Assembly (NCBI GenBank): GCA_030704615.1
Contig: CM060733.1
Location: 38,626,001-38,690,000 of the forward strand
DNA length: 64,000 nt
Direction of reading: 5' to 3'
Source: Takakia lepidozioides
Lineage: Eukaryota > Streptophyta > Takakiopsida > Takakiales > Takakiaceae
In this document: positions 53,201 through 62,090 of the stretch, piece by piece
How positions within the stretch are numbered: position 1 is the first letter of the stretch
Layout: each line of letters starts with the position of its first letter
Notes under the pieces: generated by a model
Told to the model about the DNA's origin: nothing
The model's database searches: none
What the model saw: only the letters and a program-made list of their open reading frames with translations
Made by a program: the position numbers and the translations under genes

Positions 53201-54844
53201 AGTGTCAGGGTCCTCACTGACCACCTTTAACGGCTGAACACCTATTGGTGGTATGAAGGGTTTTAAATCCCTCCTACTTCTTACCCATTCCTTGTCTGCT
53301 CCATCTCTCAACCTGCATCTTCGTGCAGCTTCTCCAGTCTTGGTTGTGCTTCCTGCGTCCTTGTATCCCAAAAAGTCATAGGGTCCCTCCCATGGAGATG
53401 TCATGGAAGACCTCTTTCCAGGTCTCAACATCATTACCTTGCTGTTCTCCATCAACGTGCAGTAAGTATGCCCTGTTTGATGCCTTCTTTCATAATCTCT
53501 TGCCTGTTGACGCTGCCCTTTCTTCACACTCTTTCGCAGCTTTGCCTTCATCTCTGTGAGAAGCTGGATTTTCTGCTGCATCATAAGTGTGACTTCTGCT
53601 ACAGATCCATCAGAATTTACTGGTGTTGTAAGAAAATGCAACCTGTTGTCAATTCCCAGCCTGGGAATTCTACCAGTAAGTACCTGAAAAGGTGAGAACC
53701 CAGTGGAAGCATGGACACCCATTCTGTAACCAAACAGGGCCTTATAGAGATTCTGATCCCACTCAGTGTCGTTTCCAACTCCTAGGGTGGTGATGCTCTG
53801 TTTGATGGACTTAATGACTCTTTCCACCATACCGTTACACTGAGGCCAGTAGGGGGCACTATGCTCCCTCTTTATACCGTATTCGTGGCATGTATCTTCA
53901 AACTCACCTCCCCACTCTGTGCCATTGTCAGTGAGCAACGTATGTGGGCAGCCATACCTGTCAATTACTTCTTCCTCAAGAAAGCGGGCAGCAAGGGCTG
54001 CTGTATGATCTGCCACTGGTGCAGCTTCTATCCATTTTGAGAAGTGATCGATTGCCACCAGAAAGTACTGATTGCCCCTGCTGGTTATAGGTAATGGTCC
54101 TGCCGTGTCAATTGCAACTCTGAAAAACAGATCCACTACTGGAATGCTATGAAGTTTTGAGCTACCTGAGCGCAACACTCCGTTCTGTTTGGCCATCTGA
54201 CATTTACCACAGCCCTTGAGTACTTGCCTGATGAGTTTTGTTCTATCATGCCAGAAATAACGTCGGCATATCTCCTCTTGTGTTCTTCTGACTCCAAAGT
54301 GGCCAGTGGTTTCATGTACTTCAGTGATTATTGCCCCTCTGTCAGTCTTTGGTGGAACTACCCTTCCATCAAAGTAGACCTCACCTTTGAGATAGGAGTA
54401 CTGCCTTGCCCGCCTCTTGACTCTCTTGCTCTCCTCCTTTGTCAGGTAGTCATTGACTTCTCCAAAACATAAGAGGTGCATGACCTCCACATCATCAAGC
54501 ACATCAGGTTGCCTTTCCTCCCTAACAGCTGCTGTATGATGGTCAGAGCTGAGTAGAGAGCTTTTCCCACATCTTTCAGCCTCACGTAATAATGACATCT
54601 GAGTAGCTTTGGTGGGTGTGGTCCATGGTACCCAGTCCGCTTCATCAATCTTGTTGCAAGAAGAAGTGTCTTGTTCTGAACCACTTGTTCCATCACTGTC
54701 TGAAGAACAAAACGTCTTGGTGGAACACTCACCCCCCATGTTTTTCTTGGCTGGGCATTCTGATGAGGAAGTCCCCGCGTTCTTCTTGTTGTTGGAGTGC
54801 TTGTCAAGTGTTGAAGGAATGGTGTCCCTTGCAAGCTTCCCTTT
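53198..54844 (-). CDS. E3 integrase (in the -1 frame after gag-pol)
   Basis: The frame is open from just after a TGA at 54,847-54,845; the first ATG is at 54,739, giving 513 codons. After a Ser/Asp-rich lead-in comes the HHCC domain (HETTGHFGVRRTQ..CGKCQMAKQ, near residues 140-185). The DDE core follows: FRVAIDTAGPLP (first Asp), TLLTDNGTEWGGEF (second Asp), GMVERVIKSIKQ (Glu). The C-terminal part is basic with SPWEGPYDFLGYKD, a GPY/F-like module; no chromodomain is seen. The frame is -1 relative to the long gag-pol ORF and overlaps it by about 400 bases, so expression would need frameshifting, unless a recent indel split one ORF. Confidence 0.9.
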   Translation of the reverse strand, partial: KGKLARDTIPSTLDKHSNNKKNAGTSSSECPAKKNMGGECSTKTFCSSDSDGTSGSEQDTSSCNKIDEADWVPWTTPTKATQMSLLREAERCGKSSLLSSDHHTAAVREERQPDVLDDVEVMHLLCFGEVNDYLTKEESKRVKRRARQYSYLKGEVYFDGRVVPPKTDRGAIITEVHETTGHFGVRRTQEEICRRYFWHDRTKLIRQVLKGCGKCQMAKQNGVLRSGSSKLHSIPVVDLFFRVAIDTAGPLPITSRGNQYFLVAIDHFSKWIEAAPVADHTAALAARFLEEEVIDRYGCPHTLLTDNGTEWGGEFEDTCHEYGIKREHSAPYWPQCNGMVERVIKSIKQSITTLGVGNDTEWDQNLYKALFGYRMGVHASTGFSPFQVLTGRIPRLGIDNRLHFLTTPVNSDGSVAEVTLMMQQKIQLLTEMKAKLRKSVKKGQRQQARDYERRHQTGHTYCTLMENSKVMMLRPGKRSSMTSPWEGPYDFLGYKDAGSTTKTGEAARRCRLRDGADKEWVRSRRDLKPFIPPIGVQPLKVVSEDPDT

Positions 54845-57800
54845 TCATTGTTCAATCTCTCTTCCACAAGTTCACAGGCTGGATGTACCTCGCTCAGCTG
54901 CTTATCACGAGCACAAGATCCTCGGGTAATCACATGGATGGTGGGACAAGAGGGCATCAGATGCTCCTTTTCCTTGTTGCTGATTGCAGTAGCCTCTATC
55001 CTTCCTGCACCCTTATCCTTCCAAATACCCTCCCTCACCAGATTGACAGAGCTTGATTGATCAATACCCTTTCCTTGTTTTTTTTTTGTAGCAAAAGTCT
55101 GTGCAGCAAAAGTCACCCTCTTTCCTTCTCCATCTGGCATTATGCCTGGTTTCAGTTCTCCTTTCAATATGCCATGATCCTTGGTCAACATTCCACCTGT
55201 GGAAGATCTTACTATACCCGGAACGAACTCAAATGAAAAATCACCAAGTAAGTCTATGCCTATGTGGTGCTCTGAGTATAGCCACCAATATGGATCTAGA
55301 TCTGTTTCTAAAGAAAAATGACTTCCCAACAGTATTTCCTTGAAGTGCCAAAGGCCCCATACACATGCATAGTACTCTTCTCTTTTGCAAATCATCTCCC
55401 CTTTTTCACTGCTATACCCTACTTGCCTATGAGCTTCTTCTCTCAACTCCTCCTTCCCCTCCTTAAATTGAAATAATGAAGCATTGATGGCACCCCTATC
55501 CCAAGCTAACTTAAGAAGATAGGCTCCATCCCTCTTTCTCCCTTCTCTTTTCTGACTGTACAGAGAAGTAGAGTATACCTCGATTTCCTCGGTTTCCTCA
55601 GCTGGTCCCACTGGATACCTGCTTAGTGCATCTACGTTAGCATGCCTAGCACCTGCTCTGTGAACAATTTTAAACTCAAAATCTTGTAACATCATGATCC
55701 ATCTACCCCTGCGTCCATATGCGTCACTTACCGTTGCCAACCATTCCAGTGGTTTGTGATCAGTCCTGATTACAAAAGGGGTTCCATACAGGTACTGTCG
55801 AAAATGTAATACTCCCCACACCAGTGCATAGCATTCACCCTCCATAGGGTGATATTTGCGCTGAGCATCAGATAGTACCTTACTGGCGTATGCAATGACC
55901 CTCTCCTTTTTATACTCCTTTTGTGACAAGACTGCCCCTACTCCTTTGATGGACCAGTCAACATCCAAGACGAACGGTCTTGAGAAATCTGGTCTTGCCA
56001 GGATGGGAGCAGTTACCAACTTCACCTGTAAGGTAGAAAAAGCGTTTTGTGCCTCTGCACTCCAGATAAACTTTACATCCTTCTTGGTTAGAGTGAACAA
56101 GGGTACTGCCACTCCAGCATATCCTTTGACATAGGGCCTATAGTACCCTGTCATGCCTAAGTAGCTTTTGAGAGCAGTGTGGTTTTTGGGCAAGGGAAAC
56201 CTTTCAATAGCAGCTATCTTATCTGGATCAGGCCACGTTCCTTCTTCAGAGATCACATGCCCAAGGAATACCAACTGTAAGTTGGCAAAGTAACACTTGT
56301 CCGGATTGAGCCTAAGATTGGCCTTTCTAACCTTGCTCAATACTCTCTTTATATGTCCCACGTGATCTCCCCAGTCCTTGCTATGGATATTGACGTCATC
56401 TACAAACACCTTAGCGCAATCTTTGATTTCTTCCTTGAGCACTCTATTCATTGTTCTCTGAAAGGTAGCAGTGGCATTTTTTAGCCCGAATGGCATGACC
56501 AGCCATTCATACAATCCCTTCTTTGTGATCACCGCTGTTTTGCCTATGTCTCGGTCGTCCATTTTGATCTGCCAAAAACCAGATTGTAAATCCAGCGCAG
56601 AAAACCACTTGGCTTTCCCCAACTGGTTTAAAACATCCTGAATTAATGGCATAGGGTAAGAGTCCCTTCTGGTCAAACGGTTTACTGGCCTAAAATCACC
56701 ACAAAACCGCTTGGATCCATCCTTTTTTGGTGGAAGGGTAACTGGACACGACCATTCTGAACTACTCTCTCTCATCTTGCCTTGTGAGATCAAAGTCTCA
56801 ATTTGTCCTTGGACCTCGTCTTCCTCCCATTCTGATAGGCGGCTGGGACGACTTCTGCAAGGGGGAAAACCTTGTGTGTCAATTGTGTGTTCTACCTCAC
56901 TGCAGTATCCCAAGTCAGCCTTGCTAAGAGCAAAGCATTCCTGGTTTGCTTTCAGCTCTTGCTCAAGCTCTATCCTATGTTCTGGGGCCAGTTCTGGGTT
57001 GATGTGCAGTCTGGATTTCAGACTTCTCCAACGACTCTCCATTTCTTCCTCTTGACTGGGTTCCCAATTCTTTCCCTCCACCTGGCTTACAGAGTTAGCC
57101 ATTCTCTGTCGTTCCTCTTGTGTGACAACCTGATTCCAATCATGGAAGTCATCCTCTATTTCTAGGTTGTTGTTCCCTAGTTCACCATTCCAAGCTTTCT
57201 GATAAGCTTCCTGTATTATGGCAGCAGCCATGCTCTTATGGGTCTCTTCCTGAAGGAGTTCAGACATCCCTTGGTCCTCGAACAAGTCCTCCCCTAGGTT
57301 GACATCGTCTATTATTTCCTCAACATCCCTCAGTGCTGTTTCTACCTCCTTACTCTCCTCAGAGCCTCCCATCTCCTCATCTTTATCAGATTTAGAGGTG
57401 TCAGAACCTGAGGATGCTTCCTCCGTGTCCTCATATTCTTCCTCTGGTTTTCTTTTCTTCTCCCACAAGCCTAGGTACTGTTCATCTGACGTCAGGGTTA
57501 GGACATTACCTGCTGACGTACTGCTTGCATATCTCATTCTACTCTCGACCCCTCTATGGTAGGCTGTTTTGGTAACTGCAGGCTCATTATAATTGATGGT
57601 GTGCAAAGGGAAGTGAGCAAAATCCTTTCCTGGCCCATAGCGTACGCGAATTGTTTCAGCTTCGGTGTCCACTACAGCGCCAAACTTTTTGAGAAAGTCC
57701 AATCCTAGCAGCATGTGATATGTATCCGTGTTCACCACCATAAAGGACAAACGATTGGTTAGTTCTCCTACTTTGACCTTGATGTCCTCAAGTCTGCCCA

Positions 57801-59316
57801 TTGCAGTCTCAAGAGCACCTGAGGCTACTCTGTAATTCACATCCTTACTAGTAATGACAGATCCCATCAAACCCAGATCCCTGACTGTACTAGCTGATAT
57901 TACAGAAAGCATGGCACCAGTGTCAATCTGGCCTAATACTTGGTAATCTCCCATTGTAATCATTACATGAAGCGCTTTAACCTTACCAGTATAAGCATAC
58001 GAGATCGTGGGCTCAGCGTGTGCTGAGTACAAAGGCCTTGGTACATCCTTCACAACTTCTACACTGTGAGTTGTCTCCCTTTGTTGTACCATTGCTCTTT
58101 CCACCACTTTGACCAGCCCTTTCAATTTGTCTAGCTCTCCGGGCACAGTCATGATCAGGTCCATGGGCGACAACGATATTCTCCCTTTGTAGAAGTGGTT
58201 CAAGATTCTGGATTTCGTACCTCCTTCTATAGCATTCTTGAAATTGTTCTTTGGGTAGATTTCACTCTTGGTCTTGCTTGGCTGTTCACTGCTCTCACTA
58301 TTCCTTTCTGGTGACCCTGTAGGTTCAACAATCGGACTCTGGACAGGTATGCGTGTCCTTGGAAGTCTGACTTCATTGATACTATTTCGTGACATCAGAT
58401 CTGTCATCTCTGCGAGTACATCATCCTCATCATCATAGAACACGTCTACAAAGTTAGTTCCCGGAGTTCCCATCATAGTTTGGTCGAGTTTTCTACTGCA
58501 CTCACTCTCCGTATGCCCGAGTAGCTTGCAAAAGTTGCATCTCACACCACACATTTCCGTGGAATGCCCGAACCGGTGACATTTGTCACACTTAGCTGGG
58601 GTTCTTCCTTCAGGACAATATGCAGCTATGTGACCTTCTTTGTGACAAACATTACAAAGGCGAACACGAGGTGGTGTTCTAGATCCCGAGCTTTCTCCTA
58701 TGACTGGTCCCCTATCAAAGTACTTCTGTAGGGTAGTGTTCAGCTGATCAAGTCTTCTGTCCACAGGGTTGACAAACACAACTGACTCATCTGTATCATC
58801 TCCTTCCAATGGTTCTAGAGGTATTTCCCCTAACTTTCCCAGGCCCCTTTCAATCTCAATGGCTGTGTCAAGTGCTTCCTCTACATCAAGGAAGCGCCTG
58901 CCCAGCATTACTCTTGCTATTTCTGGTCTCAAACCTGCTGCAAATCTACGTCTCTGTTCCAAATCAGACGCCCCACTTCTTATAAATAACCGGTTCAACC
59001 TATCGAAGTATGTTTGAACCCTTTGTCTACTCTCCTGTTTAATGGTATCCATTCTTAGCCTAATTTCTGCCAAGTCAACGATACCAAACTTGGCTGAAAT
59101 TGCTGCCCTGAAGTCCACCCAGTTGTTTGGTCTAGGGTTTTGTTTACGGTACCATTCATCAGCCTTGGCTCTCAGGTTGAGCCTTGCTACCTTGAAAGTC
59201 TTGTCCTCATTCAAATCCCTGACATCTGCCTCCATCTGAATTCTCTCCAGCCAGTCATTTACATCCTCACTATTCCTACCATGATAAGGCGCATCTATGC
59301 TGGTTGGACTGGTCAT
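54442..59316 (-). CDS. E3 Gag-Pol polyprotein: Gag, protease, RT, tandem RNase H
   Basis: A single frame of 1,624 codons. Gag occupies about residues 1-200 (DVNDWLERIQMEADVRDL, ADEWYRKQNPRPNNWVDF). Three CX2CX4HX4C knuckles lie at about 218-272 (CNVCHKEGHIAAYC, CDKCHRFGHSTEMC, CNFCKLLGHTESEC). The protease has GQIDTGAMLSVIS (about 460) and LLGLDFLKKFG. RT spans about 830-1,060, with LDLQSGFWQIKM, FGLKNATATFQRT and the FVDDVNIHS catalytic box. RNase H is at about 1,110-1,230 (VLDVDWSIKGVGAVLSQK, GECYALVWGVLHFRQYL, RTDHKPLEWLA, VDALSRYP). A second, degenerate RNase H-like copy lies at about 1,260-1,385. The last ~130 residues are in the wrong frame for integrase and look non-functional. Gag and Pol are fused with no stop between them. 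Confidence 0.93.
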   Translation of the reverse strand: MTSPTSIDAPYHGRNSEDVNDWLERIQMEADVRDLNEDKTFKVARLNLRAKADEWYRKQNPRPNNWVDFRAAISAKFGIVDLAEIRLRMDTIKQESRQRVQTYFDRLNRLFIRSGASDLEQRRRFAAGLRPEIARVMLGRRFLDVEEALDTAIEIERGLGKLGEIPLEPLEGDDTDESVVFVNPVDRRLDQLNTTLQKYFDRGPVIGESSGSRTPPRVRLCNVCHKEGHIAAYCPEGRTPAKCDKCHRFGHSTEMCGVRCNFCKLLGHTESECSRKLDQTMMGTPGTNFVDVFYDDEDDVLAEMTDLMSRNSINEVRLPRTRIPVQSPIVEPTGSPERNSESSEQPSKTKSEIYPKNNFKNAIEGGTKSRILNHFYKGRISLSPMDLIMTVPGELDKLKGLVKVVERAMVQQRETTHSVEVVKDVPRPLYSAHAEPTISYAYTGKVKALHVMITMGDYQVLGQIDTGAMLSVISASTVRDLGLMGSVITSKDVNYRVASGALETAMGRLEDIKVKVGELTNRLSFMVVNTDTYHMLLGLDFLKKFGAVVDTEAETIRVRYGPGKDFAHFPLHTINYNEPAVTKTAYHRGVESRMRYASSTSAGNVLTLTSDEQYLGLWEKKRKPEEEYEDTEEASSGSDTSKSDKDEEMGGSEESKEVETALRDVEEIIDDVNLGEDLFEDQGMSELLQEETHKSMAAAIIQEAYQKAWNGELGNNNLEIEDDFHDWNQVVTQEERQRMANSVSQVEGKNWEPSQEEEMESRWRSLKSRLHINPELAPEHRIELEQELKANQECFALSKADLGYCSEVEHTIDTQGFPPCRSRPSRLSEWEEDEVQGQIETLISQGKMRESSSEWSCPVTLPPKKDGSKRFCGDFRPVNRLTRRDSYPMPLIQDVLNQLGKAKWFSALDLQSGFWQIKMDDRDIGKTAVITKKGLYEWLVMPFGLKNATATFQRTMNRVLKEEIKDCAKVFVDDVNIHSKDWGDHVGHIKRVLSKVRKANLRLNPDKCYFANLQLVFLGHVISEEGTWPDPDKIAAIERFPLPKNHTALKSYLGMTGYYRPYVKGYAGVAVPLFTLTKKDVKFIWSAEAQNAFSTLQVKLVTAPILARPDFSRPFVLDVDWSIKGVGAVLSQKEYKKERVIAYASKVLSDAQRKYHPMEGECYALVWGVLHFRQYLYGTPFVIRTDHKPLEWLATVSDAYGRRGRWIMMLQDFEFKIVHRAGARHANVDALSRYPVGPAEETEEIEVYSTSLYSQKREGRKRDGAYLLKLAWDRGAINASLFQFKEGKEELREEAHRQVGYSSEKGEMICKREEYYACVWGLWHFKEILLGSHFSLETDLDPYWWLYSEHHIGIDLLGDFSFEFVPGIVRSSTGGMLTKDHGILKGELKPGIMPDGEGKRVTFAAQTFATKKKQGKGIDQSSSVNLVREGIWKDKGAGRIEATAISNKEKEHLMPSCPTIHVITRGSCARDKQLSEVHPACELVEERLNNEKGSLQGTPFLQHLTSTPTTRRTRGLPHQNAQPRKTWGVSVPPRRFVLQTVMEQVVQNKTLLLATRLMKRTGYHGPHPPKLLRCHYYVRLKDVGKALYSALTIIQQLLGRKGNLMCLMMWRSCTSYVLEKSMTT

Positions 59317-59387
59317 CCTTCTATTCTCTAATCAAAGTTCAAACTGTTTCAACACCTAATTCTGACTCTAATTTTTCCGCAACTCCC

Positions 59388-59711
59388 TTAATGTTGACCT
59401 CTATACCACTCCCACTGTCCATTTCGCAACATCTCTACTCTACCTCCCCATGTCACCTCTCGTGCCATGGTATTTATCTTCACCCACCTTCCTAACTCTC
59501 TTATCCAAAGTGCTATGGTTGTTCTTCCACCAGTATGAATCACTCTAAGACATAAATCACCATTGGCTATTCTCCAAGCAGGGTTGAAGAAGTACAAACA
59601 AGGGTCTGCGTGTGCATTTGGTGTGCGTCTGCTGAAGCAAATCAGCACATCTCCAATGCTTGGTTCATCAGGAATCAGTGTGTGGTCTCTTCCTGCCATC
59701 AAACCATCCAA
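59388..59711 (-). CDS. E3 leader ORF between primer site and gag
   Basis: A frame of 107 codons, same strand as gag, starting 60 bases inside the 5' LTR and ending 72 bases before the Gag-Pol ATG. It contains GDLCLRVIHTGGRTTIALWI, then RELGRWVKINTMAREVTWGG. The pattern of a strand, a variable loop, then RWVxIxxM..xxxxGG resembles the beta-propeller-like segment of plant F-box-associated (DUF295-type) proteins. The similarity is weak and by eye only. It is not obviously related to the E1 leader ORF. Confidence 0.5.
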   Translation of the reverse strand: MDGLMAGRDHTLIPDEPSIGDVLICFSRRTPNAHADPCLYFFNPAWRIANGDLCLRVIHTGGRTTIALWIRELGRWVKINTMAREVTWGGRVEMLRNGQWEWYRGQH

Positions 59712-59759
59712 TACCAGTCAAGATCCCTAGCTAGTAGAAATCAAGATTTAACATCCTAA

Positions 59760-59771
59760 AGCTCTGATACC
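59760..59771 (-). promoter_or_regulatory. E3 primer-binding site, initiator tRNA-Met type
   Basis: The minus strand reads TGGTATCAGAGC directly next to the 5' LTR, the standard complement to the 3' end of plant initiator methionine tRNA. The last T of the LTR may double as the first T of the site. It fixes the minus orientation of E3. Confidence 0.9.
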
Positions 59772-62090
59772 AAAAGAAGGGGCGTGAATCCCCTTCTGTG
59801 CAAGTCTAGTTGTGCTCTTCCCTAGGTCAATCGGAGGGAAGGAAAGGAGCTCTCCCTCTCAGCTGATCCAACCATCGTCACTCGGTGTGGGTTTCCATCA
59901 GGTCCTTCGTGATCAGAGTTCGCACAATCCTCATCCACGCCGCAGCGGAAGAGAAGACATGGATGGGGAGTCTGTATTGTTTTCACCCGTGGTTCTACTT
60001 CTACACGACATCCTTTCCCTGATACACTGCACCAGCCATGTTACCATGCGGTCTTCAGTGATGCAACCAGCCCTACGTCAGTGATGACCACTGCCCTTGT
60101 GGGCAGCTCTCTTGGTCAACAATACGTGGAATCCCCTTTGTAACAAGATCACGATTTGGAAGGCGGCAACGCAGATCTGCCATGAGTTTGCAGGCCCACC
60201 AGTTTGGCCCTTCATGGTTTCATGCTTTCTTTATCTTACCTCCCCAATCATCCATTCCTCATCATAACCTCTTGCTGGTCAACTCTCTCCCTTGTGTCCT
60301 TTTCTCTCTCCCTCTCTCTTTCTTTCAGGATAAGTGGGTTCCTCACTCTTTCCACTGTAACATGCCTATGATGCAATGCAATGCGCATTCAGCCAAGCAT
60401 CCAGTGCACCCAGCATTGAAATCAACCTTGGTCACACAAGATATAATCAGCCCTTTTATCAGTCCCTCTCTTGCCAATGACAGATGCTTCACACTCCACT
60501 TTTCCCAGGTATAACCATTGCCCAAGACAGCTCTCAACCCTTCTACAGGTCTCAATTTACACACCCTGACAGCTCTCTTTTTCCCATCAGCTGTGAACCT
60601 CAGTGGTTCATGGGCTGAGAGCACTCTGAGAATCAGATCCAAACCCAAACAGATGCTGGTTTTTCTGCCCCATCCACATCATCCCTTCTTGTTGTTTCCA
60701 AACAGTTCTATCTAACCCTCTCTGGTTTCCTCTACCTACTAAGCTAGTTCCACATTGGCTGCAATGTGTCAACATCCCAGGCTAGATTGTTTGTACAAGC
60801 TCATGACGTTGAAACAAGGAACAAGAATACAACAACAGTAACCATTCTGTCCCAGCAACGAGTCTACCCTGTTTCCATTCATTTTCCTACTGTACAATGT
60901 AATAGCAGGTGCATCCATCTCCAGCCCATCCTGATTTGAAGTCCAGTGTCTTCATTCCATTTACAAAGCTCTTTTTCTTCCTCACATGTCAGTGTCTCTT
61001 ACTACATACAAGAGACAGTTCAAACTTCACAAAGCGATTTCTAAGCAACCAAAAACCCAAAAAAGGGGGCCAACACTCCTCAAACTTATCTGTCTTATAC
61101 TCCTTGAAGTGGTGGGTCTGCCTGTCAAGAAGGCACCTTATCCTCTTCCTCGTCAGCCATCTCCGACGTTTCTTCTTATCGTGATTCCAGTCCTCATTAA
61201 GGCATGACGGCTCTGCTTCAGCTGCTGGCACATCCTTGTGCCTGCCAACCTCTACCCTATCCTTCTACATGTGCATTTCCTCCCTATGAGGTGATCTGGT
61301 CCTACAGCCCTTAAGACAGAGAGCAGATACATAACTTATTTATAGATAGCTTAAGCGCCATACACACCAGAAGGCGGCACCGCTTCCTCTTGCACAGAAA
61401 GCCAAGCCAGATCCCTCAACGTCACTCTTTAAGGCAAGCTGATTCCCTTACAAAGTGATCTGGTCCTACAGCTCAAAAACAGACAGCAGCTACAAGATTT
61501 GATCACTGACAACCTGAGGCGATAATACACACCAGCCTGCATTTCTCATCCCCCAACACCTGCTGAGCCACTCCATCTCCTCATTAATGTGCTCACAAAT
61601 ACCATGGCGACAGCAGTGGTGCACCGCCCTTATCACAAACCCGATCCCTCAGGTTTGATCATTGCTTACGAAGAAGGCGGCACCGCTTCTTCTTGCACAG
61701 AAAGCCAAGCAGGAGCTCTTAACATTTCTCTTAAAAGCAAGCTGATACCCTTTGCGTAGGTGGAACCTTCTCAGATATCCTGTGCTGCCAACACCACTGC
61801 AGCAGCTGCGAAAAGATCCACGCACTCTTCCCCTTCGAATTTCACATCCCGCTTCTAGGGTTCAACATCATGGATGAAAATCATTCATCCTAGGGATGAA
61901 AAAGGTGCATGTCATAACTTAGCCATATTTTGTTCTTGGCAGATAAATAGCATAGTCCTTCCATGGAATTACCTCAAGTTATGGTCAATTCCTCCCCTTC
62001 ATTAGCACGAAGGGTACTCCCTTTGTAGTAGTGCCGAAACCTGATGCCAAACACAAACTTGAGATTTTTACTCCCTGCATTCACACTACA
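59772..62090 (-). mobile_element. E3 5' LTR
   Basis: On the minus strand it starts TGTAGTGTGAATGC at 62,090 and ends CCCCTTCTTTT next to the primer site. It lacks the terminal CACACTACA seen on the 3' LTR, so it is 2,319 against 2,328 bases. Otherwise it is nearly identical. Confidence 0.92.

Larger units (their letters stand above)
50849..62090 (-). mobile_element. E3: complete Ty3/Gypsy retrotransposon nested in E2
   Basis: Two LTRs of about 2.3 kb (50,849-53,176 and 59,772-62,090) bracket a minus-strand internal region with primer site, leader ORF, gag-pol and integrase. On both sides the E2 sequence resumes exactly: GGCAGCCT at the left and GCCTGTTCATTC at the right, against GGCAGCCTGTTC in E1. 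So GCCT is a 4-base target duplication. The only LTR substitution I noticed is C/T at 52,233/61,147, pointing to a very recent insertion. Confidence 0.95.

Noticed and set aside
55075-55090. A10 tract as the slippery site for integrase frameshifting in E3
   Set aside because: A -1 shift there would hit the TGA at 54,847-54,845 before integrase, so it cannot be the site.
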